A DNA stretch of 64,000 nt from Ceratobasidium sp. AG-K (GCA_037039685.1 JAWNGF010000009.1:1860001-1924000); one strand, 5' to 3'; shown: positions 19,056 through 30,940, counted from the first letter of the stretch. Notes: generated by a model not told the origin, from the sequence alone. Program-made: numbers and translations.

Positions 19056-21366
19056 ATGGCTAGTATACAAGACAAACCGCTCGCGTTGGCTGGTCTGGCG
19101 TTGGCCACCGGTCTTGCTGTGTATACGATTAGCAAGGCGACGCAGAAACCAAAGTATACCCTCCCGCCGAGTCCGCCGTCGTATCCTGTGATTGGGAACT
19201 TGTTTTCGATTCCGCAAGAGTTTGAGTATCTTGGGTATATGAAGATTGGGGAAGAATTGGGTAGTGAGTGCGATATCCGAGTCATAATCTTCTAAATCCT
19301 ACTGGTTGTTATGATGCGGAGAGTTGGTCGTTATGAACGGCTTTCCCGTCCCAGAATCCTGCCACCCGAGTATGGGATAAAATCACGCGTCCAACGGTAC
19401 TAATATCTATTCTGCGACTTGTAGGCAAAATCATCTCCGTGTCGGCATTGGGTACCACAATGATCATCCTCAACGACCGCGAAGACGCCGAAAACCTCTT
19501 TGAAAAACGATCAGCCATCTACTCTGACCGAACCGTTCCACCCATGGTCTCCGAACCATCACTGTACGTCCAACCACTCGCGCCAATTCCCATCTAACTT
19601 GCAATAGGCTCAACTGGGGACATTACCTCGCCATTGCAGGATACGGTGACCGCTGGAAAATGTACCGACGACTCATCAACCCTTGGCTCAGCAAACGATC
19701 GTCGGACGGATTCCAACGCTCCCAAACGCACGAAACGCACTTGTTTTTGACTCGTTTGCTCGCTCGGGGGACCGGGACTATTACGTCTGAAGCGTGCGAG
19801 TCGGAGTTGTACTTGTAAGTGGTTTGAGGGTGTATGGTTTGGATCTGATTGTGTGTTAGGACGATTGCTGGAACGATGCTGCGTGCGATTTATGGCTACA
19901 CGGTTAAATCGCTGGATGACCCTTTGATGGTCGGCGCGCAAAAGGCGATTAGTAACCTTACCAAGGCGATGATGCCGTCCAGTACGTGCCAAGCCCGGTC
20001 TTTTGTTCAGATGTGATCCTGACATTGGGTTAGATTTCATGGTCAACGTGATACCAGCCCTTGTTCATGTCCCGGACTGGTTCCCAGGAACCGGGTGGAA
20101 AGCAACGGCGAGAGCGTGGCGAAAACAAAAAAAGACGATCTCTTGGAGGAGAGTTATCGGACAGCAATGGCTAATATCGTAAGCTCATTCCCCGAACAGT
20201 CGAATGTTGACGTCATGGCAGGCAGGAGAGAGAAAACCACGAGACGATCATGGCTAAAACATCCAAGAGCGAAGCATTGCGACTGGGACTCACCGAGGAA
20301 CAGGCGGATGAATACGTACGAGAAGCTGCATTGGGGCTATTCGGGGGTATGTATGTATTGCATTTACCTACTTCGGGTTAACAGCGATGCACGATGGATT
20401 ACAGGTGGAGCAGACACGGTAAGATACAGCGTGTTTGAATCCAACGCATGGCCTAACCAAGAAAAATATGCATATAGTCGGTCAATACGTTGTTGATGTT
20501 CTTCATCGCGATGTTACTCTTCCCAGAAGTCCAAAAGAAGGCCCAAGAGGAGCTTGACTCTGTACTCGGGACCAGCCGACTCCCAACCGTCGAAGATCAA
20601 GAGAAGCTGCCCTATATCGGACGATTCATTCAAGAGACGCTCCGATGGGCGCCTGCAGGACCACTTGGTAAGTCATCCAGTTCAAGCCAAGGTTGATATA
20701 ATATTGGGCTTGCATAGCTCTCCCCCACACTTGCTTCCAGGACGACAAGTACCTCGGCTATGATATACCAAAGGGGGCTATTTTGTACGTGCGACCTTGC
20801 CTTCGTGAACGTGAATCTAGCCGAAATTAACTTGGACGATGTAGATTTGGAAATGTTTGGTTTGTTCGAGTCTCCCGAGCCGATTGTTTCCTCTATTAAC
20901 CAAAACCATCTCGGACCCGTAGGGCCATGACGCGGGACCCAAAGGTGTACAAAGATCCGGAAACCTTTGATCCAGATCGATTCTTAGATCCCTCGGTTCC
21001 TCACCCGCCTACATTTGGCTGGGGCCGGCGGTACGCTTCTAGCATACGATAGTGCTCGTGCCACTCTTCTGACACTGATCATTTGCACAGAGCCTGCCCC
21101 GGGATCTACTTTGCAGAGACTTCCCTGTTTCTGGTTATCGCATCGGTGCTCATGACGTTCAATATCCGCCCCGCACAGGACGAGCACGGTCGAGATATCA
21201 AGACGACACTGCGCATAGCCAACGAGATTACGCTGTGAGTAGCCAATGAACCGACTTGATCCTGAACCCACCTGAACACTACGCATATAGTCGACCGGAG
21301 CCATTCAAGTTCCGACTTGTCCCTCGTTCTGCTCGGCACGATGAATTGATACGCACCTCAGTGTGA
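19056..21366 (+). CDS. Microsomal cytochrome P450 monooxygenase
   Basis: A multi-exon gene. The amino terminus has a single membrane anchor (LALAGLALATGLAVYTI) and the proline hinge LPPSPPSYPVIGN. Exon 1 is 19056-19263; intron 1 is unusually long (161 nt) and the next exon begins SKIISVSALG. Further exons carry the I-helix motif GGADT followed by NTLLMFFIAML, the ExxR helix ETLRW, a PERF-like DPDRF and the haem-binding FGWGRRACPG with the ligand cysteine. The end is DELIRTSV. The class resembles agaricomycete O-methylsterigmatocystin oxidoreductase-like P450s, substrate unknown. At the A7 run 20127-20133 the reading needs one extra A to pass from GWKATARAWRKQK to DDLLEESYRTA, so this copy is either frameshifted or carries a base-call error. 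Confidence 0.85.
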
Positions 21367-22650
21367 GAACACACGACCTGAATATGTAAACTTGAGATCT
21401 TTAAATCTATGCCTTATCGAGAGAGGAATGTGCCTTTTGCATATTGATCAAGAGGGGATTGCCTCGTCTCCGAATTGTACGGTTGTTCGCCTGTGTACCT
21501 GATCGATCACTCGAAGACACGCATGGTGGGGAATGCAAATACAGTGGCATGCAAATCAAGTGCAACACGTCGCCTGTTGCACTTGCACTTGCCGCGACTC
21601 CCGATATCGACCGATTCAGGTCTCCATGTAATATTAAATATTGTGCGCAAAGGTTTATTATACTACTATACAAATTTACAGAATGTTCGGACCAACGAGC
21701 ATGGAGGTGTGCCACACACAATGTGGCAGTTGGTTGACTTGTTTTGCTGCTGACCAATTGGCTTGTGGTACCCTCACCCAAACCACCCGTTTCCCGCTAT
21801 TGAAGCCCTCTTGATGGGATTTTATTTTGCACACAGACCTCTGCATGAAGTACCGCCAGCTCTCTCTCGAGACTTGAGCCCAGATTGTTGCTCTCTGTGA
21901 CACTGGTTGTACCATCTACAAAATCTCCACTCAGCTGAATGTTCACCCGTCCACCATCAGTCAAACCTTGCAGAGGTACTGCAAGACATGCAGTTTCCTT
22001 TCAAACCATGCAAAGTCTGGTTGTCCATGTAAATTGAAGCTTGCTGATGCTCAATTTGCAGCACTATCTCTTGCCGGGACCCAAGTTTCAACTGCAGTCC
22101 AAATACAACAGGATTATTTCCCTGATGTTTCTGCTGACGCCATTTGTTGTCACCTCTGTGAGCTGGGCATTTACTCCTACATTTGTTGGTGTGTTCCACT
22201 CCTCACAGCTTGCCATAAATGTGTCTGTTGTGCATGGGCTAGAGACCATGCAATGTGGTCTGCATGTGCTTGGCACCAGGTCCTCCTGTCCAACGAGTCC
22301 AAATTCCACATATTTGGAAGCAATGGGCCCCAAGTTGTTTGGAGGAAACCAGGACAGGCCCTAGATCCACATTATACCCAAAAAACCATCAAACACAGTG
22401 GGGGGAAGGTCATGGTGTGGGGCTGTATTACCCCTCAAGGAGTAGGGCATCTGCATTGAATTGAAGGGCAACTTACTGCAGCCTGATACACAGAAATATT
22501 GGAGGAGGAGCTTCTTGGAACCCTCCAAGACTACCAGCACACTCCTTGCCACATCATATTCCAGCATGATAACAACCCAAAGCATACAGCCAAGCTCACA
22601 AAGCGCTGGCTAACAGATCACAACATAGAAGTCCTCCTGTGGCCAGCAAA

Positions 22651-23117
22651 TGTTGTAAGCTTCTTCTTGATGGCTATGAGACAAGCCACAAGAGAGAGTG
22701 GACAGCACTAAGACCTGAGATACCTCTTGAATTGCACCACACTTAAGTGGCTGTAGACTCCCAAGGGTAGGGGTGGTTCAAAGTGTCACTCAGAGGGAAT
22801 GTTTGACAAGACAAAACAAGCTGGGTTTACCAGGCTTGTTGGTCCTCTATATATAATCAGAACAAGACCAAGTCATACAAGACGCAGCCGCACAAGTCAT
22901 ACATACAAGCCAGACAGGAGTGTCCAAGTGAGTCATGCTGCGCAGGCAGACATGACTTGTACAAAGCGCAGCCATGTTACACAAAGTAACAGAACAACCA
23001 CAAGAACATGGCAATGTGGCACAGGAAAGGACAAACAACAGACAAACAGAACAACAAACACAAGAGCAGACAGGCAAGATGCACAACAAGCCTGATGGAG
23101 AGAGCTGGCTCATGACA
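22651..23117 (-). repeat. 3' LTR of the degenerate Gypsy element
   Basis: 467 bp, TGTTGTAAGC to CTCATGACA on the plus strand. Adjoins a polypurine tract (TTACCCCCTCCT on the plus strand, from 23118). Element-sense AGCTTGTTTTGT lies downstream of a TATATATA-like box, as in 9066-9524. Confidence 0.93.
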
Positions 23118-23139
23118 TTACCCCCTCCTAAGAGTCCAT

Positions 23140-26100
23140 TTGGGGGACTCAAATGGACTGACTGGACTGCGCAGTCCTTCCCCTTCTGCAGCATAAACTC
23201 CTCCACTCCTTCATCCTCCTCCAAGGTTAGATCAATGGGATTGAACACAGTGTTACCCAGTTCATCCAAGAACTTCTGCCATTCTTTCCATCAGATTCTA
23301 TAGAAAACCCCTTCCTTTGTCATTTTCCAATTGACAATTTTCTCAACTTTGTATTCTTTGCTTCCTTCTTCTGTGACAATTGGTGGAGGATGCGGTTGGT
23401 TCCAATTGAATTCTTTGTCAACTTTGTACTGACTTAGAAGGTTGATATGGAAAACAGGGTGCTTCTTCATAGTGGGCAGTAGATCCAGCTTGTAAGCATG
23501 AGAAGATATTTTTCTTTTCACAGGGAAGGGTCCGAACTTCTTGTTATCCAGTTTTTTGGATGGTCTGTTTGATTTGATGTCTGGACCAAATAACCATACA
23601 AGATCTCCTTCCTGGTAGTCCTCCTTGACATTCCTTTCCTTTATCTGGTGTAGTTCCATAGCGGCGCTAGCTTCCTTCCTAGCTTCTTCCCATCTTGTTG
23701 TTACAGTGTTTGCTTCAGGAACCTCTGTCACTACACTGGATATATTCCATAAAGGTTCCTTTCTGTAGACAAGTTCAAAAGGGCTCTTTCCTGTTACCCT
23801 GTGCTTGTGCATGTTGTAACAGAATTTGGCAGTAGGCAGTAATTCCACCCAATTGTCCTGATGGTGGTTGATGAAGGTGCACAGCCATGCTTCTAGCCAT
23901 TGGTTAACTTGTTCCGTAATTCCGTCAGTTTGAGGGTGGTATGCAGTATTAAAAGCAGGTGAGACCCCAATTCTCTTGTAGTTTGCTTTCAGCAGTTTGC
24001 TGTTAAAAGTGCTTCCTTGGTCCAATACAGTGCTTTTGGGAAATCCATGAAGTTTCCAGACATTGCTCAGGAATAGCTCTGCTAATTTGTTTGCCTTGTG
24101 CAACTCCCTGCAAGGTATGAAGTGTGCCATCCTGGAGAATCTGTCCACTATGACAAGAATGCTGTCCATTCCCTTTGAGTTAGGGAGTTTTACAATGAAG
24201 TCGTATGCTATGTCTTCCCATGGCTCATTTGCAATTTGTAACAGTTTCAAAGGAGCTTGCGTTCTTGTACCTTTTGCTCTTTGACACTGTTTGCATGAAT
24301 CTACATATTTGTTGACACTTTGCTTCATTCCTGGCCAGTAGTACCATCTCAAAACAAGTTCTAGGGTTCTTGCATGTCCTTGGTGACCAGTGATAGGTGA
24401 ATCATGATGCAGCCTCAATACCAATAAATGGCAATCCTTGTCTTCTGGAACTACTATCTTTCCTTTGTACCACAGTAGTCCCTTGCATAGTTTGTAATCC
24501 TTTACACTGGACAGAATACTCCTAGGTAGCAATTCCTTCTTTTTGCAGAGTTCAATTACTCCATGTAGACTTGGAACTTCTTGTTGCACTTCAATAAAAT
24601 CACTAATGATGTCTTCCTTGAATCCTCCTGCAAAGCCTCAGAATTTTTTGTCAGCAATCATGACTTGTTCTGCTGACAGAATTTTGGTGTGGTTGGCCCT
24701 TCTAGACAGTAGGTCTGGTTTTTGCAAGAGGATTCCTGGCCGGTATATAATCACAAAGTTGTAAGAAGCAAGTATTTGGTGCCAGTGTGCGTGTCTCTGA
24801 TTGAATGTTTTTGAGTCTTTCCAGAACTGGAGGTTTCTGTGGTCTGTGTATATTGTGATTTCCTCCTTTGTCCCTTCCAGGTAAAGCCTCCAATGTGTGA
24901 GTGCTTCAATGATTGCCATAAGTTCTTTATTGTGAACATTGTAGTTCATCTGTGCTGGGTTGAAGGATTTGGAAAAGAACGCAATTGGGTGTAGTCTTCT
25001 GTCTTCTTGTCTCTGGGATAGTATTGCCCCCATTGCTACTCCACTAGTGTCAGTCTCAAGGAAAAACAGCTTTTCCAGATTGGGGTGTTGGAGTATGGGA
25101 TCCTTGCAAATCATTTCCTTGATACCTTCAAATGCTTTCTGTTCTTCATTTCCCCATTTCCATGGAAGATCCTTCTGTGTCAATCCTGTGAGTGGTTTGG
25201 CAATTGTGAAGAAACTGGGTACAAATCTTCTATAGAAGTTTGCAAAACCTAAGAATGCTTGCACTTGCTTCACTGTCTTTGGTTCCTTCCATTCCTTTAT
25301 GGCCTTGATTTTTTCTTTGTCCATGGATACACCCTCCTTGCTGATCTTCAGTCCCATGTAAATCAGTTCTGATACAAAGAACTCACATTTTGGCAGCTTT
25401 GCAAAAAGGTTGTTCTCCTTCAGGATTTGGAGTACTTCTTGTAGGTCCACCACATGTTGAGAACGGGTTTTTGAGAAGACAAGGATGTTGTCAATATAAA
25501 CAATGACACACACATCAATTTTGTTGTGGAAGATGTGATTCATATATTGTTGAAATGTTGCTGGTGCGTTTTTCAGTCCAAACAGCATGGCATTGTATTC
25601 AAATAGTCCTTCCTTTGTTCTGAATGTGGTCTTCCATTCATCTCCTTCCCTGATGCGGATGTTATTGAACCCCATCCTTAGGTCAATTTTTGAGAAGATT
25701 TTTGCATCCTTTATTTTGTCAAGCAGGTCTTCCATAAGGGGCATAGGGAATCTGTTGTCCTTTGTGATGGTGTTAATGGGTCATAGGTCTTGTACCAGTT
25801 GTAACCCCCCCAGTGGGCCTGATTTTTTGACAAAAAAAACATGCCAACACTATTGGGGATTTGCTAGGTCTGATTTTTCCTGCAGCAAGTTCTTCATGAA
25901 GGTACTCTCTCATTGCAATGGATTTGGCTGGGGATAAAGGTATAGGTCTTGCTGGCTTTGGAAGTTCTGCACCCTCCTTGAAGTTGATAGCACAATTGTA
26001 AGGACAGTGATCCGGAATGTGTTTGAACCTTTCTTTGCTAAAAACATCCTCAAACTCCTTCAATTCTTCCAGGATAAGGTCTAAGGTTGCTTCTCTTCCA

Positions 26101-26645
26101 TGTATTTCCTTGTCTCTCCAAGAGATGCTTTTTTGCTTCCAATCAATGTTAGGGTTTGCAGTTTCTAGCCAGGAAAGTCCTAGGATGATGTTTGTGTCAC
26201 CCATAGGCATAGCAAAGAATTCTTCTTTAAACATTTTTCCTTTGACCATTATCTCCATACATGTTTTGAAGCAGATAGTGTGGGACAGCTCCTTTCCTTG
26301 TATTCCAATAACTTTTTGAGGGACAGGGAGCTCACTCAAGGCAATGTTATTCTTCCTGGCCCAAGTGATATCAACAAAATTTCAGGAGGCTCCAGAGTTG
26401 ATAAGAGTGGCAATTGGGTCTGTGATTCCAGCAACATAGCTGTAAACAATTGTGGATTCTTTGTTTGCTCTAAAGTACATTGCCAGTTCTTCAGTCTCTC
26501 CCCACACAGTTAGAGGGAGACCCCTTCTTTTCCCAATTCTTCTATGATTGTTGCTTCTCTTCCCTTTACGTTGGGTTTGGTTGTTATCCACTCCTTGGAC
26601 AAGCATTTGAGTGAACAGTGTCCTTCTTGTCCACACTTCAGACAT
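23140..26645 (-). pseudogene. Gypsy pol pseudogene, chromodomain deleted
   Basis: Protease has LINSGAS where LIDSGAS is expected, so the catalytic Asp is lost (about 26385). The reverse transcriptase frame (25744-24638, with MLFGLKNAPATF and VIVYIDNILVFS, the second catalytic Asp changed to Asn) is preceded by a frameshift at a T8 run near 25840 and a TGA in CVDYR-equivalent position. RNase H and integrase are readable (ETDTSGVAMGA; CKQCQRAKGTR; LDQGSTFNSK). A TGA at about 24635 separates RNase H from integrase. After the chromodomain start (YKVEKIVNWKMTKEGVFYRI) the frame jumps, after one stop, to the tail GNTVFNPIDLTLEEDE, which in the related element lies about 0.9 kb further on. Confidence 0.9.
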
Positions 26646-28444
26646 TGGTTTGATGCCATCCTTGCCTTGTATACTTTGTCTGGCAACTGCTTCATAGAGG
26701 TTTGTCTGCTAGTGGTTGATTGAAATGCTTTCTTTCCGGTAGAGGTCTTGATTTGTTGCAATTTCTGATCAATAGAAATTGCAAGGGTGATCCATTGATT
26801 AAGGTTAAGGTGCCTTTCAGTTCCATCCTTGTTGATAAGGGAGAGTTCAAATCATGCCAATTCTGTTTTGATTTCTGGCTTGAGTCCTTCCTTGAATTGG
26901 TTGATAAGAGCTTCTTCCCCCCAATTCACATTGACCATATGAAAGCAGGATTCCATTGCATAATTGGCTCCCAAGTTGATCTGCTTGCTTTTTTGGATAT
27001 TGGCCTCTGCCTTGGCCTTCTTGCTAGGGTCACTGAATTGCTCCATGAAGTGTGTCTTGAATGTTTCCCATGACGTTAGGTTTGGGTCTGGAACCCCATT
27101 GTTCATAGATCGGAGTAACACCTGTGCCCAATGTGTAGCAGACTGGTTATCCAATTTGAAGTTGGCTAATGCTTCTCTAATCCATTCTTGTACAGAACTT
27201 TATTGGTCACCCAACCTGACAAAGTAACTTTCCATCTGGGTGATGAACATCTCTGCTCCTTCTCCTTTCTTCCCATCAAAAGCTTCTGGTCTAGTGACCT
27301 TAGGTTGTCTTGGTGGGCTTCCATCTTGGGAGTTGAGTAGGCACTGGAGTCTTTGTTCTAGGTTGTCAATTCTTGTAGATTTGGCTTCTGGTGCAGATCA
27401 TTTGCTAGGTGCATGTAATGAGGCCTCATTGACTTCTTCCCTTAGGTTGGTTAGGGATTGTTCCATAGTTGCCACTTGTTTGTTCAATGTTGTGAACCCC
27501 TCCCAAACTTGCTCAATCCCTTGAGTCACTGCTTTGTTCCACTGAAGCTGGCCTTGGCGTGTAGTGTCAAGGTCTCGTTGTACATTTGTTACAAGTCCTT
27601 GAGTGTTTGTGACTTTGTTTCGGACAGTGTCTACCTCTCTTCCTGTGAGGTAGCTGTTATGTTTGGCATTTTGGGCAGAATTAAGAATATCCATAAGGGA
27701 TTGTTGTATTCCTCTGATTGTATTGTTGAAAATTTCTTGGTTGTTTGCTAGTACTCTTGCTTCTTGTTCTAGTCCAGCAATTCTTTGTGTAAGACCAACC
27801 CTTAGTCCTTCAATAACCCTTAGCGTTGCATTATGACGTCTGATCAGGAGGTTGTCTAGTTCGTCTAAGCTCTGGATGGCAGTTCTTTGTGTACTAGAAG
27901 AACTATTGCTAATGGGTCGTGGATCAGCGGAAGGCCCTGCTGCCAGGGTTACCAGTGGTTGCGGTCTTTTGGGTAAAGACAAAGGGATAGGGCCCATGTT
28001 GGTGATTGTTCCTGAGATGTGTGGGACTTGTGGTGTAGGTGGAGGACAAATTGGAATTAGGGAGACCCCACTGTGTGGCTTGGGCTGGGGAGAAAAATAG
28101 CCAAACCCAAATCCTCAACAAGGAGTTGTTCCATCAGACGTGATGGTTATTACTTTGGGTTCCGGTACATAAGTTTTGTTGCTGGGTTCCCATTCTTCCT
28201 CCTGGGGATGTTCTTCAACTAACAATGCCTCTGCTTGAAATGTTCCTGGTACTGTGCTTTGGCTGGGTACTCTTGATGGAACTGGATGTCCTGCTTGTGC
28301 ATGTGCAAGTATGCTTTCACTGAGTGATGAGGCTGGTCTAGCGGCTCTACTAGGTCCTCTTTGTATGCTTGTAGTGGACACAGGTCTTGAGACTGTATCC
28401 TCTTGTAGTCCCTGTTCAACAGGTGTTGAAGTGCTTGTAGACAT
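26510..28444 (-). pseudogene. Gypsy gag pseudogene
   Basis: Starts MSTSTSTPVEQGL 7 nt after the primer-binding site. It has a serine/proline-rich start, a long coiled coil (27398-27997, with IAGLEQEARVLANNQEIFNN), a capsid-like part (TRPEAFDGKKGEGAEMF and WETFKTHFMEQFSD) and a zinc knuckle CLKCGQEGHCSLKC. In-frame stops occur at about 28115, 27398, 27190 and 26852. Unlike the element at 95-7039, the coiled coil here is part of gag itself. Confidence 0.85.
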
Positions 28445-28451
28445 AGTATGA

Positions 28452-28463
28452 AGCTTGTTTTGT
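28452..28463 (-). promoter_or_regulatory. Self-priming primer-binding site of the degenerate element
   Basis: Element-sense ACAAAACAAGCT, separated from the 5' LTR by TT. It is complementary over 12 nt to AGCTTGTTTTGT in the 3' LTR (22651-23117) and in the LTR at 9353-9364. The 5' LTR itself (28466-28932) has one substitution in the matching segment (AGCTGGTTTTGT). The layout is the same as in the unrelated-sequence family at 6611-6624. Confidence 0.75.
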
Positions 28464-28465
28464 AA

Positions 28466-28932
28466 TGTTGTAAGCTTCTTCTTGATGGCTATGAGACAAG
28501 CTGCAAGAGAGAGTGGACAGCACTAAGACCTGAGATACCTCTTGAATTGCACCACACTTAAGTGGCTGTAGACTCTCAAGGGTAGGGGTGGTTCAAAGTG
28601 TCACTCAGAGGGAATGTTTGACAAGACAAAACCAGCTGGGTTTACCAGGCTTGTTGGTCCTCTATATATAATCAGAACAAGACCAAGTCATACAAGACGC
28701 AGCCGCACAAGTCATACATACAAGCCAGACAAGAGTGTCCAAGTGAGTCATGCTGCGCAGGCAGACATGACTCGTACAAAGCACAGCCGTGTTACACAAA
28801 GTAACAGAACAACCACAAGAACATGGCAACACGGCACAGGAAAAGACAAACAACAGACAAACAGAACAACAAACACAAGAGCAGACAGGCAAGATGCATG
28901 ACAAGCCTGATGGAGAGAGCTGGCTCACAACA
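28466..28932 (-). repeat. 5' LTR of the degenerate Gypsy element
   Basis: 467 bp, TGTTGTAAGC to CTCACAACA on the plus strand, followed by the GCAAA duplication. Differs from the 3' LTR at scattered transitions, several in CpG context. Confidence 0.93.
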
Positions 28933-29441
28933 GCAAATAGCCCCGACATGAACATTATTGAGAATGTCTGGGACTATCTTGATCATTGGGTGCAAATGCA
29001 GCCAATTTTACCCACTAATGCCAATGCTCTGTGGGAAGCACTGCAGGAGGAGTGGGACTGCATCCCCCCTGCATATATCAAGAAATTGTATGATTCTATG
29101 CCTCACCAAGTGGAGGAGCTAATAGCTGCAAAGGGGGGCAATACTTGTTATTAAGTTAGGTTTTGGTTTTCTTGATGTATGCTTGTGCAACAGACATGTT
29201 TTGTGCATGGTTGGAAATGGCATTGGTCAGCAGCAAAACAAATGCAACCAACTGCCACATTGTGTGTGGCACACCTCCCTGCTTGTTGGTCTGAACATTC
29301 TGTAAACTTGTATAGTAGTATAATAAACCTTTGCGCACAATATTTAATATTACATGGAGACCTCAATTGGTCGATATTGGGAGTTGCGGCAAGTTCAAGT
29401 GCAACAGGTGACGTGTTGCACTTGATTTGCATGCCACTGTA

Positions 29442-30501
29442 TCTCCAGATATTTAATTGCCACTAAAAGCCAGTGCCCTGGCAGTCAATCAATTGAACAT
29501 GGTGTAATTGGAGGCCTAGGCAGGGTCAATAGGGGGACAATTATGATGCTAGAGTGTGCAGTGCTGGATGCTAGGAGCCTTCCTCTAGTGAGTTGCAGAT
29601 AAACCCAAAAGCTGTGAACATCTTGAGTGTTTCCGGGCATAAGCAAAAAAAAACCCTCCTACTAGATAACTGAGGTCCTGCCCATGTTAGCTTATGCTTG
29701 GTCAGAGGACCAACTTGCAAGAGCTAAGGGCTGTATTATGCAATACCAACCCCTAACAAAAAGTGGCCAAAAGTGATCATGGGATATGAGTACCCTGTAA
29801 TGAACAGCCCCCTGCACCTGATAGAGAACTAATGTTGATACCACTATACCTTATTTTGGGAGCTAGCCTTGAGGCCTTTGAACTGCCCAGAAACCCTTGT
29901 TGATATACCGGGAGGTGATGATAATTTCTTGGCCAAGCATTTGTTTCCCTTGCCTAGAGAAGGCTTAGGCCACCTAAGCATCAGTCAATATGGGAGAGAG
30001 CCCTATCCCATGAATAGCTGAATTCTGAAAGAGTGTGTGTGATGACGGGACCAAAGAGCATTGTCGCTTGTTTTATGCAAAGAGAAAATGTAGACTATTT
30101 ACAGGGAGTGCCGGAGGGCGCTCCTTCTGAATTTGATACCTGTTGTGGGAAATATAATACAAGGCTGACCAGCGGAATCAAGGACTCTCCCCAACTTTTG
30201 TGGTGGCAAGGGACTGCTTATCATGCACGATGACTCGCTTGCTCTTGCTACAATCATGTTGGCTGCCGGGTCAGTGGTGCATAAGCCCCTGTATGAGGTT
30301 CTTGTCCTGAAATTCCGGATGATTTCAAATCGTGCGTAAATTCCAGAAAAGATACTTACATTCAGATTCAGTACGTACTGATATCTTGTATGTCTTTTCC
30401 TTAAAAGGGCCAACTTGGAATGTCCTAAATTCAGTATCATCTAGTGCACTAAGTCTGTGGTTGGATAAGTGTCCTTGTGAATTAGCGTATTTGTACGCAG
30501 G
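29442..30501. other. Intergenic DNA with no recognised gene
   Basis: No open frame with a recognisable motif. By position it may include eroded upstream exons of the P450 relic that follows, but I could not align any of it to the intact gene. Confidence 0.5.
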
Positions 30502-30940
30502 GCTATGACACAGGATTCAGAGGTTTACAAGAATCCTGAAAAGTTCAAGCCAGATAGATTTTGGCCCCATTAGTCCCTCCTTCTCCAGTGTTTGACTGGG
30601 GCCGCCCGTAAGGTTCCGCATATATTGATGTCAATGGTCAGCCTCCAATCAGGTTTTTGGATGCTGCCCTGGTATCTATTTTGACAAAGCCTCACTTTTA
30701 CTGCTTGTTTTGTCAGTACTAATGGTGTTCAACATATATCCCACACAGGACAGGCACGGTTGTAATATTGAGGCAGCCTGAACTTTGCCGATGATATGAC
30801 GTTGTAAGATTCAAAAAGCAATTATTCTAACAGTTAGCATTGCTCATTCTCCTGCATATAGCCACCCCAAGCCGTTCAAATTCAAGCTGGCTGTGCAGAC
30901 GGTTGCTCACAAAGAGTTGATCCGCACCTCCGTAAACTGA
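30502..30940 (+). pseudogene. Cytochrome P450 relic (3' exons only)
   Basis: Three pieces match the last exons of the P450 at 19056-21366: AMTQDSEVYKNPEKFKPDRF (from about 30504), then a haem-region remnant DWGRP and CCPGIYFDKASLLL (from about 30590), then KPFKFKLAVQT and KELIRTSV ending at TGA 30937-30939. Splice-like GTAAG and TAG signals still separate them. A stop after FWPH and another near CNIEAA destroy the frame. It is a second copy of the same subfamily, separated from the intact copy by the Tc1/Gypsy nest. Confidence 0.85.

Larger units (their letters stand above)
22651..28932 (-). mobile_element. Degenerate Ty3/Gypsy element inside the Tc1 element
   Basis: A 6,282-bp minus-strand copy of the outer-element family. 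The 467-bp LTRs (22651-23117 and 28466-28932) are flanked by GCAAA on both sides (22646-22650 and 28933-28937). LTRs differ at a small number of sites, largely C/T and G/A, so it is older than the element at 95-7039. Gag and pol have several in-frame stops and a frameshift. Most of the chromodomain and the third ORF are deleted. Primer-binding site and polypurine tract are intact. Confidence 0.95.
21845..29154 (+). pseudogene. Tc1-type transposase, decayed and split
   Basis: Starts at an ATG (MKYRQLSLET). A TGA replaces the expected arginine codon at 21875-21877, and two further in-frame TGA codons follow LH and TAA near 22458-22490. The helix-turn-helix (AQIVALCDTG and NVHPSTISQTL) is readable. 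The first catalytic Asp is Asn (SNESKFHIF), while the second Asp (FQHDNNPKHTA) and the Glu (DMNIIENVW) remain, with 34 residues between them. A Gypsy element with GCAAA duplication separates LLWPA from NSPDMN at 22651-28937. The gene ends with TAA at 29152-29154. Four of the damaging changes fit CpG deamination. Confidence 0.93.
21542..29439 (+). mobile_element. Tc1-type DNA transposon split by a Gypsy element
   Basis: Inverted repeats of about 217 bp (21542-21758 and 29222-29439) start CAGTGGCATGCAAATC and are flanked by TA (21540-21541 and 29440-29441), the Tc1/mariner signature. Without the insert at 22651-28937 the element would be about 1.6 kb with one DD34E transposase gene. The two arms differ mainly at CpG sites changed to CpA in the right arm. 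The transposase is inactive. It lies between a P450 gene and a P450 relic. Confidence 0.95.

Noticed and set aside
19264..19424. A hidden small exon in the long first P450 intron
   Set aside because: Joining 19263 directly to 19425 restores the expected GSKIISVSALG reading, so no extra exon is needed.
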